Source of the DNA: Osedax fenrisi
Taxonomy: Eukaryota; Annelida; Polychaeta; Sabellida; Siboglinidae
Assembly (NCBI GenBank): GCA_964019155.1
Contig: OZ025241.1
Span: forward strand, 93,184,723-93,248,722
DNA: 64,000 nt
Reading direction: 5' to 3'
Below, piece by piece: positions 37,987 to 50,938 of this stretch. The notes under the pieces were generated by a model. It ran no database searches and was not told the DNA's origin. It worked only from the letters and a program-made list of their open reading frames with translations. A program made the translations under genes and the position numbers. Every line of letters begins with the position of its first letter. Within the stretch, counting starts at the first letter, position 1.

Positions 37987-38777
37987 ATGTCGAATGAAAT
38001 GGATGAATCTAATGATACCGGTTCAGACAATCAACCAGAAGAATTTCCCTCACAATGGTAATAGTCATTTACTTTCTTGAATTAGAAAGGTATGTAAAAT
38101 ATTTGTCTTGTAAAATAATCTTGTATTTTGTATAGATGCAATCATGGTGATAAACCCTTAATGGCAAAGATGATGCTTCATTATCATTTTCCAGAGCGTG
38201 CTACAGCGGCTATCATAAATGCTTTTATGTACGAAGAGAGGATACTTTCTGACAATGACATGAGCCGAGTTGTAGATCTCAATGTTATAATTAAATGTAA
38301 ACGTTCAGTCTTAGAAGAACCGATTCCCATAAAATTAAATTCTCTTTATTGTTATGGAAAATTAACAAAACACGGCAATACAATGGCTCTTTCAGAAATG
38401 AAGAAAATATTGTAATTTTATCGGAGCCTGCAAATAAGTTTCTAAATCAATTGACTCCAGATAACAGTGTATTCTCTGTAAATATTGCTGCGGAAATTTT
38501 ATCAAAGTTGGAGCCACCAGAATACATTCTGCAGATCAAGGTAATATCGTAATAAATAAAATAATAAAACTAATAAACTAAATTACACTAATATTATTCA
38601 GGTCATCGGTGCTGATGGGTGTAAAGTAAACACTGGAGTCAAAAACGGTGTAATCAGAATAATTGAGAAAAGAATAAACAAAAAATGCATTGGATAGTTA
38701 GTATACTAAATATGATTAGTGAAATATAATATAATTACTTTATATAAATATAGGATAACTCTATACGGATGCATAAG
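37987..38777 (+). pseudogene. Exons of a second transposon-associated orphan gene
   Basis: ATG at 37987 opens an acidic leader ending at a GT donor near 38058. After an AG at 38135 comes CNHGDKPLMAKMMLHYHFPE...ATAAIINAF to 38415, then in another frame ENIVILSEPANKFLNQLTPD...AEILSKLEPPEYILQIK to a GT donor near 38541. After an AG at about 38602 there is VIGADGCKVNTGVKNGVIR. I recognise this motif set (SEP-x-x-K-x-L-x-x-x-TP, then the x-G-x-DG-x-x-VNTG block) from an uncharacterised protein family expanded in cnidarians and some insects. The family normally continues for hundreds of residues; here it stops and a MITE begins at 38780. One frameshift (about 38395) breaks exon 2. Exon joins are inferred, and the exon 1-2 join gives a stop. 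Confidence 0.65.
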
Positions 38778-38779
38778 TA

Positions 38780-39687
38780 GGGGAAACTAGTAACCTAATA
38801 CGGACACTTTTACAATAAATAGTCTTAACTTTGTATGACTCATTATTTATATTCAAAAATTACAATATATTAATATTATATGATTATAGATATTATTGTA
38901 ATTTTAAAATTTTATTTAATCTTTTAATTCCATGGATAACGGGGGTGTCCGTATTCTGTACCCAATCTCCGAATACGGACACCCTGTATTATAATACGGA
39001 CACCTAATATACCATTAGATAAACTATATGTAAATGATGAATCAATCAGACAAATTACAATTACGTTTTTTTAATTAATTTTATAAAAAATATATTGTAA
39101 TTTAATTAGTTAATAATTTATTTATTTTTATAATTTTTTAATTAATAATACACTTTAAGTATTTAAATAATAAATTTTGTAGAATTATGTTTATTGGTGG
39201 TATTAATATTATAACGCACGCGATTTTTATGAATATCAGAATTGTTCATACGCTGCGGGCTGATTGGTTATAGGGTATCCGTATTAATACATTTAGAGTG
39301 TCCGTATTAGGAACTTATATGACCTCTAGATATATACTTATAACTTAATGAATATTTGATAACAAATATAGAACTTAAAAATACAATTTTTAGAATGCTT
39401 TATTTTTTAATAATATATTATTATATTTTATATCGATACATTTGCATAATCTTGAGAAGGTCTTATGTTGACATTTTTGTTCATAAATTTAAAAACGTAA
39501 TAAAAAAATCAGCTTATTGGATATATTAGCAATATTTTGAATAATTAAATAATAAAAAATACTTTTTTAGACTATTTTTATAATTATGAATATTTTATTC
39601 ATTACAATTTTTTTTGTAGGATTTATGGTTTCTGAGATACCGAGAGTGTCCATATTCGGGAACTGTCCGTTTTCGGTTACTTTCCCC
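38780..39687 (-). mobile_element. MITE copy B, 908 bp, TA target duplication
   Basis: Reverse-complement copy of the element at 24942-25847: GGGGAAACTAGTAACC at the left end and, as reverse complement, GGGGAAAGTAACCGAAAACG at the right end. TA lies on both sides (38778-38779 and 39688-39689). By eye the copies are very similar over the full length. The internal CCAAT-type and TATA-like region and the repeated CGGACAC words are present here too. It lies immediately after the last recognisable exon of the orphan gene. Confidence 0.88.
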
Positions 39688-39689
39688 TA

Positions 39690-41040
39690 TATAATTATTT
39701 AATATAATTATTTATAAGTTTTAATGCTCATCTTAGATGTATGATAACCTATGATTACTAATGTGTGAATGCACACTTGAAAAATACAATTCGTTCGTAG
39801 GTTGTAATTTGAAAAGTAGAGTTAGTTCGTACTAGTAATTTGAAAATTATCAGTAACAATAATACTATTTGCTAGTCTCATTACATTATTCAAAAAGTAT
39901 CATATTGTGATCGGATAGTTATGAATTACAATTCTCGGATATTGTAATAAATTCATAAGTATCAAATTATATCAGTGAATTATCATACCATCAACATCAC
40001 TAATATTTACTAAATAATAATATTTGTGTATTATAAAGATACTAAAATAAATATTGTAGATATGTCTCCTGTATTTGAATGAACTACCATTGGCCGGTGT
40101 TTTGAGCCAGTATGGAATACTAACTTCAGGACCAAACCTGCATAAATAGGGAGGATACTTCCAACCGCCTGCATGTTAATATATCACCTCGTTTCAGCCA
40201 AATCCTATTGGACCATGTCTATGCTAATTTCCTAGGATATATACTAAGACATTTGACGTAAGAATATGACTCGAATATTTATTTATTTATTATTTTATTA
40301 AATAGCTATTTATATATTTAATTTAAATAACTAGTTTATTAACTACAAAACATCATATGTATATCGGCGTTATATAAGACAATAATAATGAAAGTAATAA
40401 AAATTTGAACATAAATAAATATAAGAACAATATTAAATAATGCAGTTATAAAGAAATACAATTTTAATTTCGCATTATTTTTAGTTATATCAATAACATA
40501 TGTTATCATTAGCAAATATTTATACTTGATACTTAATATATATATATATAGGTTTAATATAAACATGCGCTTAGTTTAGTATAAGGTCATATGCACCAGG
40601 CTGATATTGTTCCTAGGACATGCATGTGTGTCCTAGAATTATTATACGGGACAATTAGCCATCTCTGAAATGTTAACTATTTTCTAATATGATAATTCTA
40701 GGCTAATTAATTTTTTTGGAATAATTGACATCAGGTTTACAGTGTATAGTGTAATATACTAAGTGTATATATTCATGCCCGTGGGCATATTGTAATCAGT
40801 AGGGTTGTACAAATTCGATTCCTCGAAATCAATTAAAATATGGACTTAGTTCATAGTTGAAGTACGCTTTATTTAAAGTAATACAATATATCATATATAT
40901 TTATTTATTATTAATTTAAATACTAGTCAAATCATCTTTTGATGATTAATGTTAAATTTGAACTTCGGATTTATAAAATATTCTATGCATATAATAATCA
41001 TATCATATCACAATCATGATTGTAAAGGATTGATTTGGAT
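39690..41040. other. AT-rich stretch with one unidentified higher-GC patch
   Basis: No gene recognised. 40060-40255 is clearly less AT-rich than its surroundings (for example TTGGCCGGTGTTTTGAGCC and CCTATTGGACCATG) but gave no coding reading on either strand and no tRNA shape. It may be a decayed SINE or transposon piece. Confidence 0.5.
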
Positions 41041-41042
41041 TT

Positions 41043-41225
41043 TAAGGCTTCGAAGCCTTATATTTATGGATTCGATGGACTCCAAGCCCTAGATGTTAGT
41101 ATTAGAATCTTTTTTTTTTGAATTCGAAGCCTTGATTTCGAGCCTTTGATTATTTACATTTTATGGCTTCGAAGCCTTACAATTATTTGAAATTTAACAT
41201 TGCTTCGAAGCCCTATTATTAAGTT
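41043..41225. repeat. Cluster of GGCTTCGAAGCC palindromes
   Basis: Within 180 bp there are three near-perfect palindromes (AAGGCTTCGAAGCCTTA at about 41045, GGCTTCGAAGCC at about 41165, GCTTCGAAGC at about 41206). GAATTCGAAGCCTTG lies near 41120 and degenerate forms (GGACTCCAAGCCC, TTTCGAGCC) are present. A single related word, CCTTCGAAGCC, occurs far away at 19238. Confidence 0.8.
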
Positions 41226-41229
41226 TACC

Positions 41230-42125
41230 CATTCACGTTCGAGTATAGGCGCTTACATATACATGTTTCATATGACGCGTAGTCTTTCCTCATTGTACCT
41301 ATTCACGTGCGCCCGCTCTAGTTCACGTAACCTATCGCAGTGTATAAATGGTTAAATATCATTCCATAAAACTATCATTTACTTGTGTAATTTAGTATCT
41401 ATGAACAATTTGCATCCAAAAATGATATATAAATCACATAAAAACATGTTTTGATGACCCTATAGGGTATATATAGTATACTATATTTAAAAAATAGAAA
41501 TATTTTTAATTTATATATATACATTTTTATATAATATGAATATAGTAATATTTATTATAGTACATTATTATATAGATACTATTATATATTATACACATCA
41601 TTATAGTCATTTATAAATGTAATGTGATAGATAATACTAGAGGCATGAGTAATTCATTATGTTTTTTATTGTATATATTCTATTTGTTCCTTTTTGTTTT
41701 GTTCATCCGTGTTTCATGTCTCATTATATGTACTTACTCGTTACCCTTAACCCTACCCATATACCCATATCATTCGTACATATAATAAACTATTAATCTA
41801 TCTAATCTATTTATAATAAATAAGTTTATAAAAGTTAAGAAATAATTATTACAAATATTATGCAATGAAATTTCAAACGCATATTACTCAGTGATCAATA
41901 TTTGCACTCTATAGAGTGAACATATAGCATTCGTTGCTCTACAGGAAAATCTATTTGATATTTTTTGATATTTTGTATTGCTTTATAGAAAATATATTAA
42001 TATGGATATCATTACAATAGAATATTATAAAATAATATTCCAAATAGTTTCATAAGTTTATTTATATATAATAATTAAAAAATATAAATATATTATTATA
42101 TATATGTATAAATATATTTATATAA

Positions 42126-42164
<39 letters not shown>

Positions 42165-42174
42165 TATATATATA

Positions 42175-42210
<36 letters not shown>

Positions 42211-43440
42211 TATATATATATATAATTATATATATATAATTATATATATATAATTATATATATATATATTATGAATGTTCTATTGTAATACTATTGTACT
42301 ATATAATGTGTATACTATACAAAAAAAAGTGACTCTATACAGATACAAATATATCATGAAAAGTATTCTGAATAGACATATATTTTCCTATATCTATATA
42401 CATTGTATTTTGAAAATATCTGGTAAATGTGATCCGATCAGCGTATACACTACGATAGGGCCTTAAATGACCTGAACGGATAATACATCATTATTAATAA
42501 TACATTGTATAATGTATTATTGTATGTTGCTATATGTATGTGTACAATAGTGTTTCGTAGTTCAACAATAAGCTTATATAATTGTTACATTGTATAAGTT
42601 ATTAAATATTTAATAATACTCATATATACCTCTATAGAGGCTTGCAAACCACAATTATTGATATGATTATCCAAATATAAGATATGTATTATGATGCAAT
42701 ATTAACTCATATATTAGTGGTCTATAGACTATACAATCACGTATTTCGTATATTTTAATCTATAGATTATAATTATTATCTTATTATTATCTTAGTATCA
42801 GTTAGATGGTTAATTTATTAATATTAATTAATAGTGTATGCATATATGCATTACATCCTGGTAAAGAGAACATCATTAATGATTTATAATAATCAAATAA
42901 CAAATATACATGGTATTAATTTCACCATAAACAACTATATCAGTATTTCGAACTAAATTGTATTAATTATAAACTTAACTGATAATACCTCCAACAAATA
43001 TACAAAATATAAAAAATGAAAATGTATTCAAGAAAAGAGTAAATAATATGTTATGCAATGATGAATTAAATTATGGATAAATAACAAAATTAATTATTTA
43101 AAATTAATTAAATAATAAATACAAATTAAAAAATATATAGGTTAACATATAAGTTATTAATATTTAACTATTATCATAATAATTGTATATATTGATCGAT
43201 GTATATTATACAACAATTTCAAGCAATATTATATGACAAGTATGATATTATGTGAAATAATAAGCATGATGATGACCGTATACTCTGTGAATACCATGTA
43301 TAATATATATTACGTAATAGCATGTACGACATATCACTTATATATCGTTAAGTGGTTATATAATACAATTACTTATAAGTTTTCGAGTACTTGAATTTAA
43401 TCAGATATTAATAAAAAGTGACACCTAATTAAACTTAATA
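41230..43440. other. AT-rich stretch, no gene seen
   Basis: Mostly AT-rich with (TA)n. A less AT-rich patch at 41235-41345 (CACGTTCGAGTATAGGCG and CACGTGCGCCCGC) has E-box-like CACGTG but no recognisable gene next to it. No tRNA or coding similarity found. Confidence 0.5.
42129..42272. repeat. (TA)n microsatellite with periodic AATT interruptions
   Basis: About 140 bp of TA repeats broken by ATAATTAT at shrinking intervals toward the right end. Confidence 0.9.
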
Positions 43441-43465
43441 TTGATTTCGCGTGTCAAACATCTCT

Positions 43466-43520
43466 GCCAATCAGCTACCATATATATAAGGCTTATAGTC
43501 ACGCCCCTTTTGGTATGTTT
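43466..43520 (+). promoter_or_regulatory. Promoter-like CCAAT / TATA / GC cluster
   Basis: GCCAATCAGCTACC is followed 15 bp later by ATATATAAGG and then TCACGCCCCTTTTGG. A similar combination (ACCAATCAAATTGATCACGCCCCTTTAT) lies at 63281-63308. No gene is recognisable downstream, and in DNA this AT-rich TATA words are common, so this is weak. Confidence 0.25.
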
Positions 43521-43922
43521 ATATATCAGTATTATTCCATATAGTGTATATGTAAACACCTATTTGTATATGTATAACTATACATAAATTATATATTTAT
43601 AATTTTGAAAATACTATATTATATAAATATATTATTATAAATCATCATATATATATAGATTTATTTGGATATTCCTTTACTATCAATTGTAGCTGATATT
43701 AATACTACTATCATCAATAATATATAGAATGTATGCCGTAATGTAACATGCAAGAATATTATAATTTAACATGTATAATGTGATAGTGATGGTACGCTAT
43801 TTTAAATATGTAATATTTACAAATAAATACAATGCATACTAATACAGTTTATATATAATAACCAATACACAATTATAAAACTATATATAATTGTAACTAT
43901 TAAAATACCACATATTATAAGT

Positions 43923-43965
<43 letters not shown>

Positions 43966-44180
43966 ACTATATTCATATGAATTCATATGAACATATGTTA
44001 CATTACAACATTAATAAGTAGTATTGCATATATAAAATTATAGTGTATTGATGACAGATTCCTATTTAAAATCATTCATCTATAGATTATAGATTATAGA
44101 TTTTATAAAAATTAATCATTTAGACCTCAATAAAAATAATTCTATTAAACTTTATATGTTATTAGTTTCCTACATAGTTT

Positions 44181-44186
<6 letters not shown>

Positions 44187-44258
<72 letters not shown>
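44187..44258. repeat. (TA)n microsatellite
   Basis: About 70 bp of pure TA repeats. Another, about 34 bp, lies at 43927-43960. Confidence 0.93.
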
Positions 44259-44266
<8 letters not shown>

Positions 44267-44344
44267 GTAACATAATATATCTTGTAGTAATTTATACAAA
44301 TATATTTATTACATAATTATTAGCACTTTGCATTTTGTGTTATA

Positions 44345-44362
44345 AGCCCCGTATACGGGGCT
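44345..44362. repeat. Perfect 18-bp GC-rich palindrome
   Basis: AGCCCCGTATACGGGGCT reads identically on both strands, standing out in very AT-rich DNA. No neighbouring gene explains it. Confidence 0.9.
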
Positions 44363-44999
44363 GTGTGTCCAGATTCAATTACTTGTATAACAAATGTAGT
44401 CCATTACCAGTGACTGTTTGAATCATTACGATTGTAATGCTTCTATTTCAAATCGTGACTTGTAAACATATTCTGACAGAATTAATGTACATCGTATGTA
44501 TTTTTACACAGAATAAAACAATATAAAGTTTTATGATGTAGGATTTATTTATAGTATTCTTATTTCTCGTAAAATTGATCATATATATATATTATTATTA
44601 TTATCAGATTTAGGTTTGCACCAGGGTTTTTGTAGAAGCTAAAGCTTATCGAGACAATTACCCTTAATTTTAAAGCAAGTTCAAAAAAAAAACTAAATAA
44701 ATAAAATATTATAAAATATTAGATGACTACCTGTTTACATAGATACAATACAATGAATAAAATAGAAAAATAATATAAATTGTTTGAACTTGCCATAAAA
44801 TTATGTAATCATAATTTAATTATTTATAAATAAATAACTAAAATAAATAATAAGTACTATAAAATAATACACTAAACAAAAATATAGATGTATTAGTATA
44901 AAAGAAGAAAAAAATGAAGTAAAATGAAGTAAAACTGAATAAAACTGAATAAAACATAACAAAAAGAATATCTAGAAAGATGGTAAGAACTGTATGTAA

Positions 45000-45032
<33 letters not shown>

Positions 45033-45584
45033 TAAATAAGTTTTAGGAATTTTTTTGTAATACTTTATAATAATGTAAAGAATGTAAAATATTTGTTCAA
45101 ACTGAAATGTTAGTTTAATTACTAATTTTTATATAAGTGTCAATAAAGAGAAATAAAACAAAGAAGTATAATCAAGTATACAAGAAAAAAGATTCAATAC
45201 AAAATGTTTATGTAATTAAAAATAAAGTCAAATAATATTATTAGTCAGAGGGAAATAAAAAATACTAAAGAAAATATTAAAGAAAAAAAAGAAATACCTA
45301 ACAGTTTTTTTTAATTTTATTATTTTTATATAAACGTCAATTAAAAAGAAAGAAAACATGAAAGTAAATTCAAATATAAAATGCAAAAATTCAGTAAAAT
45401 AATATTATTAATGTCGGGGAAATAAAATATTGTAAAGTAAAACACTCAAAAGTATTAATTTTTTTTAATTTTTACATAAACGTCAATAAATTAAAATAAG
45501 AATAAAATGTGGATCTTAGTATATAATACAATATTAGATAAAAGACATGATAAAAGATATAAAATTAGAAAAATGAGATTTAGA

Positions 45585-48500
45585 TTATAAGTATACTGAG
45601 TAAGAAGATAACAAATGTGTATACATACGTTTCCTGAATAATTTATAATTTGAAATATTTTTTAAAATATTATCAAGCTTATTCCAGGTAATTGGTCCAA
45701 TGTATATTAATGTTCTTCTGCATAGTTCTTTTTTGAAATTAATAATTGAGAAATTATTTATGCTCCTAGTGTTGTGAGATGATGAAGTTACAGAAAAAAA
45801 TGCATTTGTTATAACAGGATGAAGATCATTGAAAATTTTAAACATAAATTCACATGTACTTATATATGTAATTTCATTTATTTTTAATAAAGAATTATCA
45901 ATAAATAGTCCATTAGTATGATGTAAAAAATGTTTTTTAAATATAATTCTTATCATTCGCTTTTGAAGAATATATATGCATGATACATTAGATTTATATG
46001 TATTTCCCCAAAATATGTTACAATACTTTATATGAGGCAAGAATATGGAATTATATATATGAAGTAATGCTTTTTTATTTATAAATTTGGAAATAATGTT
46101 GGTAATCCATATGATTTTTTTTAGTTTTGATTTTAAAAACAAGATATGTTGTTTCCAGTTTAATATATCGTCTATAATTACGCCTAAAAATTTATAAAAT
46201 GCAACTCTTTCAATATTTCTGTTATTTAAATTTATATTTATAATAGTTCTTGAATTAATAGACATAAAGCAAGTTTTATTTAAATGTAATGATAACCTAT
46301 TATATATTAACCATTTATTAATATTTTTTAATTCAGTTTGACAAATATAATTAAGTAATTCGGCTGATGTATTTTCAAAATATAAAGTAGTATCATCTGC
46401 GAACATGGTAAACTTACATAAAGAAGATGATTTTGTAATATCATTAATATAAATTAAAAATAAAATGGGTCCTAGGATGGTGCCTTGGGGTACACCCGTT
46501 ATGACTTTTAGTTTATCTGAAATTACATCATTATATATACACTGTTGATATCTATTTGTTAAATAGCTCATTATCCAGTTAAGTGCAATGCCTCGTACTC
46601 CAATATTTTTAATTTAAAAAGTAATATTCTGTGATTAACTGTGTCAAATGCTTTTTTTAAATCAATAAAGATTATAGCGCCAACATTGTTATTATTAAAA
46701 CAGGTACTGATTTGTGACTGGAGGTTAAATATTGCATGTGATGTACTGTATCCTTTCCTAAAACCAAATTGAGAAGGAGATAATATATTAAAAGATGATA
46801 AAAAACTATAAAAGCGAGAATAAAATATTTTTTCTAAAATCTTTGCGAATTGACAGGTGAGAGAAATTGGACGATAGTTATTAAAAAATGTATCATCACC
46901 AGTTTTGTGTAAAGGGATAATATTTGATAATTTTAAGAAATCCGGTACAACGCCTGATTCAAAAGATAAATTTACAAGAAAAACAAATGGATAAACCAAT
47001 ACAGGAAAAATACATTTAAGTAACTGCATGGATATGCCATAATGATCTCTTGATTTTTTTGGTTTGAATTCATTTAATACTTTAATAATTTCATCTGAAC
47101 TTACTGGTGTTAAAAAAAAACTATGTATATTAGGTTCAGGTAAAAAGAATTTAAATTCATCATCATTACAATTATTTATATTATTATCTAAATTAGAACC
47201 AATGTCTCTAAAAAAAGAATTAAATTCATTAGCAATTTGTTTAGAATCAACAATATTCACATTATTTACATTAAAATTGTCAGGTAGTTGTTTGAATTTT
47301 TTTTTAACATTAAGTAAATTATTTAGTACATTCCATGTATTTTTTGTATCAGAGCAATTTTTTAACAGATTTGAATAATACTTTTTCTTAGCTTCTCGAA
47401 CTAAAGATGTTGTATTATTTTTAAAAATTTTGTAAATAAATAAGTCATTTTCAGATTTAGATATTTTATATTTTTTATATAATATCTGTTTTTTTCTACA
47501 AGCCTTTTTAAGATCTCGAGTATTCCATGGAATGAGTTTATTTTTGTGGGAGGCTTTATTAATTTTTGGACAGTATCTATCAAAATTTAAGATAAAGTAT
47601 TCCAAGAATAAATTCCAAGATTTTTCTGTATCGTTAGTTTTTATGAATTCCCAGTTTGTTTTTTTTTAAATTTCAAACAGATTAAACATGGTTCTATCAT
47701 TAATTTGATTTTGTTTGATTTTAGTAGATTTAACTTTATCTTGAGGTTTGGTAGACAATTGTAAATTTAAAACAATTGGAAAATGGTCAGATATATCTGA
47801 AATAATTATTCCTGAAAATCTTTTCATATTAAGATTAAAATTTGTAAATATATTATCAATTATAGATGAAGAATTATGTTTAGTGTCGATTCTAGTTGGA
47901 CGATTAATTAGATGGGAACAACCTAGTGAAATCATCGTATCAAAAAAGGTATTAGCCACTTTATTTGTATTTATATGCACTAGATCAATATTAAAGTCAC
48001 CACAGATAATCATTTTTTTATCATTACTAACATGTTGCTGAAAATTATTTATCAAGAAATCAATAAATGTAGAGTGAGCTATTTTTTCTAAAGTAGGAGG
48101 AAAATATATTGTACTGAAAATAATGTTTTTTGATTTTTCAAAAATAATTTCAATTGATATGTTGTCATAATAGTTATTTGATATGGTAGATAGAATATTA
48201 AATTGATAATGTTCACGTATATAGATTAAAACACCACCTCCATTTTTATGTTTACGATTTGAACATATATGGTTATAACCAGGAATATTAAAAATGAAAA
48301 TATTATTATCACTCAACCATGTTTCAGTAATTGAAACTATATCAAAATGATCATCAAACGTATTCAAAAACATAATTAATTTATCAAAATTTTTTTTTAA
48401 ACTCCTAATATTGATGTTAATAATATTAAAATTAAATAAATTATTTTTATTAGAATTCAACTTCCATTCATTTGAGGTGTAATAATTGGATTCATTGAGA

Positions 48501-48610
48501 AAATTAAAATTACAATTTGAGAAATTATTATTATTAAAACTATCATTATTGGAACTAAAATTGTTAATTTGATCAACATTAAATTGCGGATAGATTTCAT
48601 TCAAGTACAA
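45585..48610 (-). pseudogene. LINE ORF2: endonuclease-reverse transcriptase, one stop and one frameshift
   Basis: The endonuclease (48610-47666) shows ININIRSLKKN, SITETWLSD, GGGVLIYI, IYFPPT, ICGDFNIDL, NRPTRID and ISDHFPIVL, so all expected catalytic motifs are there. An in-frame TAA at 47666-47668 separates it from the RT part, which continues in the same frame. RT: NIIPLHKTGD followed by NNYRPISL, QFGFRKGYSTSHA, and motif A IFIDLKKAFDTVNH (about 46640-46675). A one-base frameshift in an A-rich run near 46605 follows, then motif B GVPQGTILGPILF and motif C FADDTTLYF (about 46380-46405). The C-terminal domain ends at TAA 45585. Such proteins nick target DNA and copy the element RNA in the nucleus. 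Start codon is uncertain: the frame opens at a non-ATG codon near 48610. Confidence 0.85.
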
Positions 48611-48764
48611 ATATTCAAAAGTTAAAATTGAATAAGATAATATAAAAGATTAAAGATATAGATAAAAAATATATGTAAATACCAATTATAATAAAATGTT
48701 AAAAATAGAATGTAATATGAAATTAGAACAAACGACAACGAAAAATAAATACAAAATAAAATAT

Positions 48765-49358
48765 TTATATATCAGAGAATGTATTTATATCTGTTATTTT
48801 TACTGGAGACGAATCTTCGTTTTTTATAATAAAAGTTATTCCATTTATAGTCCAACAATGTAATATCACTTTATCTTTTCGAAGTTGTCGAGCTTTGTAG
48901 AAAATATCAGAATTAAATTGTGTTAGATGTTCATTTATATATGTATCAGTGCCTTTTAATTTTTTAGAATTTTTAATAATTTAAAATTTAGTAGAGTTAT
49001 GGTGTAGTTTGACTAAAATTTTATTATGTTTATTCTTGTTGTTTTTTAATTTATGTATCTTAACAATGTCATACGGTTGTATAATTATATCTAATTTTTC
49101 CTTTGCAAATGTGATGAAAGATGGTGCTAGATTACGTTGAGTTAAATCAAAATTCAATTTAGGATCAGATATAATAATATTATTTTGTTTTGAAAATTGT
49201 TCAAGGTTATTAATTTTTTGTTCTAACTCAATAATTGTTTTATCTTTATTATTTACAACTGCAGTTAGTTCATCAACTTTATTTACTAATTCAGATACAA
49301 CTGTACGCAGTTCTTGAATAGAGTTTTTTAATTCATTAATATCTTGTTTTTGCGTCAT
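48765..49358 (-). pseudogene. LINE ORF1: coiled coil plus FP-type C-terminal domain, one stop
   Basis: ATG at 49358. Residues about 8-55 form a heptad-rich coiled coil (ELKNSIQELRTVVSELV...IIELEQKINNLEQ). A central segment NNIIISDPK leads to a helical region. After KLHHNSTKF comes an in-frame TAA (48981-48983). Reading on in the same frame gives INEHLTQFNSDIFYKAR and HCWTINGITFIIK up to TAA at 48765. This C-terminal pattern (LT-x-x-N-x-x-x-F-x-x-A-R ... W-T-x-N-G-x-I-x-x) is the FP-like domain found in many jockey-group ORF1 proteins. ORF1 proteins bind element RNA. Total about 197 codons. Confidence 0.75.
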
Positions 49359-49400
49359 AATGTCACTGAAAATATATAAAAATATATAATTATAAAATTA

Positions 49401-50897
49401 ATCAATACAATACTTATCCTAAAATGATAATGAAATATAATGAAATTTACATCTACATATAAACATATAAATATATATGCAACAAATTAAATAAATAATA
49501 TAAATAGGCACATATATGAAATGTATGATGTACAAAATATAAAATAGAAATAAATCTATTCAAGAAAATTGTATAGAATGTAAAATCATATATTGGAAAT
49601 AATATTGTTATGTAATCAAATTTAAAATATAAACTTTAATGAACACAACAAAAATGTATTTATTTAAATCATTATCAAAGTAAAATGAAATACACAGCAA
49701 ATCAATTAAGTCTTTAATATCAATAGTGAATGAAATTTATATATAATATAAATAAATATATTTATATAGTGAAAAAACTCAAGAAAAACTGTATTAGAAT
49801 ATGTATGTGACTAATGATAACCATGTATATATATACATCAATATGTAATACCAAAATAAATAAATTATATATAATGTTTATTATTAATATATAATACCTA
49901 ATAGATACATATATATATGAAATTAAATTATTTACATCTATATATAATACTAATTCTAAATATTCTACAAATCATTTAAATTGTTTCTATATTACATACA
50001 CTAAATATATATATGAAAATTCAATTCAATAGAAGATATATAAAATTATTTTAAATTAAATTATTTTCATCTATATATAATACTATAATAAATAAATTCT
50101 ACAAATTATTTATTATTTCTATAATACATATAATAAATATATATGAAATTAAATTCAATAGAAGATATATAATAAATGTATATAAAACTAAAATGTACAT
50201 AAAAAAGTATAAAGCAATTGAAGAAAAACAAACAGAAAATCACTGATGCATGAAATATTATATAGAAAAATGTCAATACAAAATTAATAACTATAGAAAA
50301 AGCAATCAAATAAGGTGTAAATAAATATATATCAGTAAAATAAATATATTAATGTAAAGTTAATAAATTAAGTTTAAATAATATATGAATTATAAATATG
50401 TATTACTTATCTGAATAATGATATTAATTGATTTTATAAGAGATAAAAATATACGTCTTATAATAAAATATATGTAAGCAGGAAGTGATATATATATATA
50501 TATATATATCTATAGAGATACATATTTATAATATCTTAACTATTATATTAATGTATTTTAAATATATATTATATATGTATATGTGTATATAAAATAAATA
50601 CAGATTATATAATAAACATACTGATAAATTACATATATAGTCACATTTTAATATATATATATATATATATATTGGGGATAGAGATACATAACCCTATAGG
50701 GATATATAACCCTATAGGGATATATAACTAACTGGAATATATAACTCCGTTTAATTTATCTATAATCTATATATATATATATACCATGATTCATGGTCCA
50801 TGAAAATATATAGGATATATAACTAACTGGAATATAAAAATCCGTTTAATATATATTTAATCAATATATATATATATATATATATATCAGAAAAATA

Positions 50898-50938
<41 letters not shown>

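Larger units (their letters stand above)
45002..49400 (-). mobile_element. Nearly complete LINE (jockey/CR1 group) with poly(A) 3' end
   Basis: Running right to left: ORF1 (49358-48765), ORF2 (48610-45585), a 550-bp 3' UTR, and a run of 29 T on the + strand (45002-45030), which is a poly(A) tail in element orientation. The 3' UTR contains three diverged repeats starting near 45128, 45318 and 45470 (each with TTTTTA-ATAAACGTCAAT-type words). The 5' end is not sharply defined. Damage is slight: one in-frame TAA in each ORF and one single-base frameshift in ORF2. This indicates a relatively recent but inactive insertion. Confidence 0.85.

Noticed and set aside
40339..40566. 75-codon hydrophobic minus-strand frame
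   Set aside because: Composition is what random AT-rich DNA gives (Ile, Tyr, Leu, Phe); no motif or start context.
45585..49358. Alternative genetic code with TAA read as sense, suggested by in-frame TAA in both ORFs of the 45-49 kb LINE
   Set aside because: The intact CR1/L2-like LINE ORF2 ends in TAA and has no internal TAA, and the GPCRs show no in-frame TAA; single mutations are a simpler explanation, and a frameshift is present as well.
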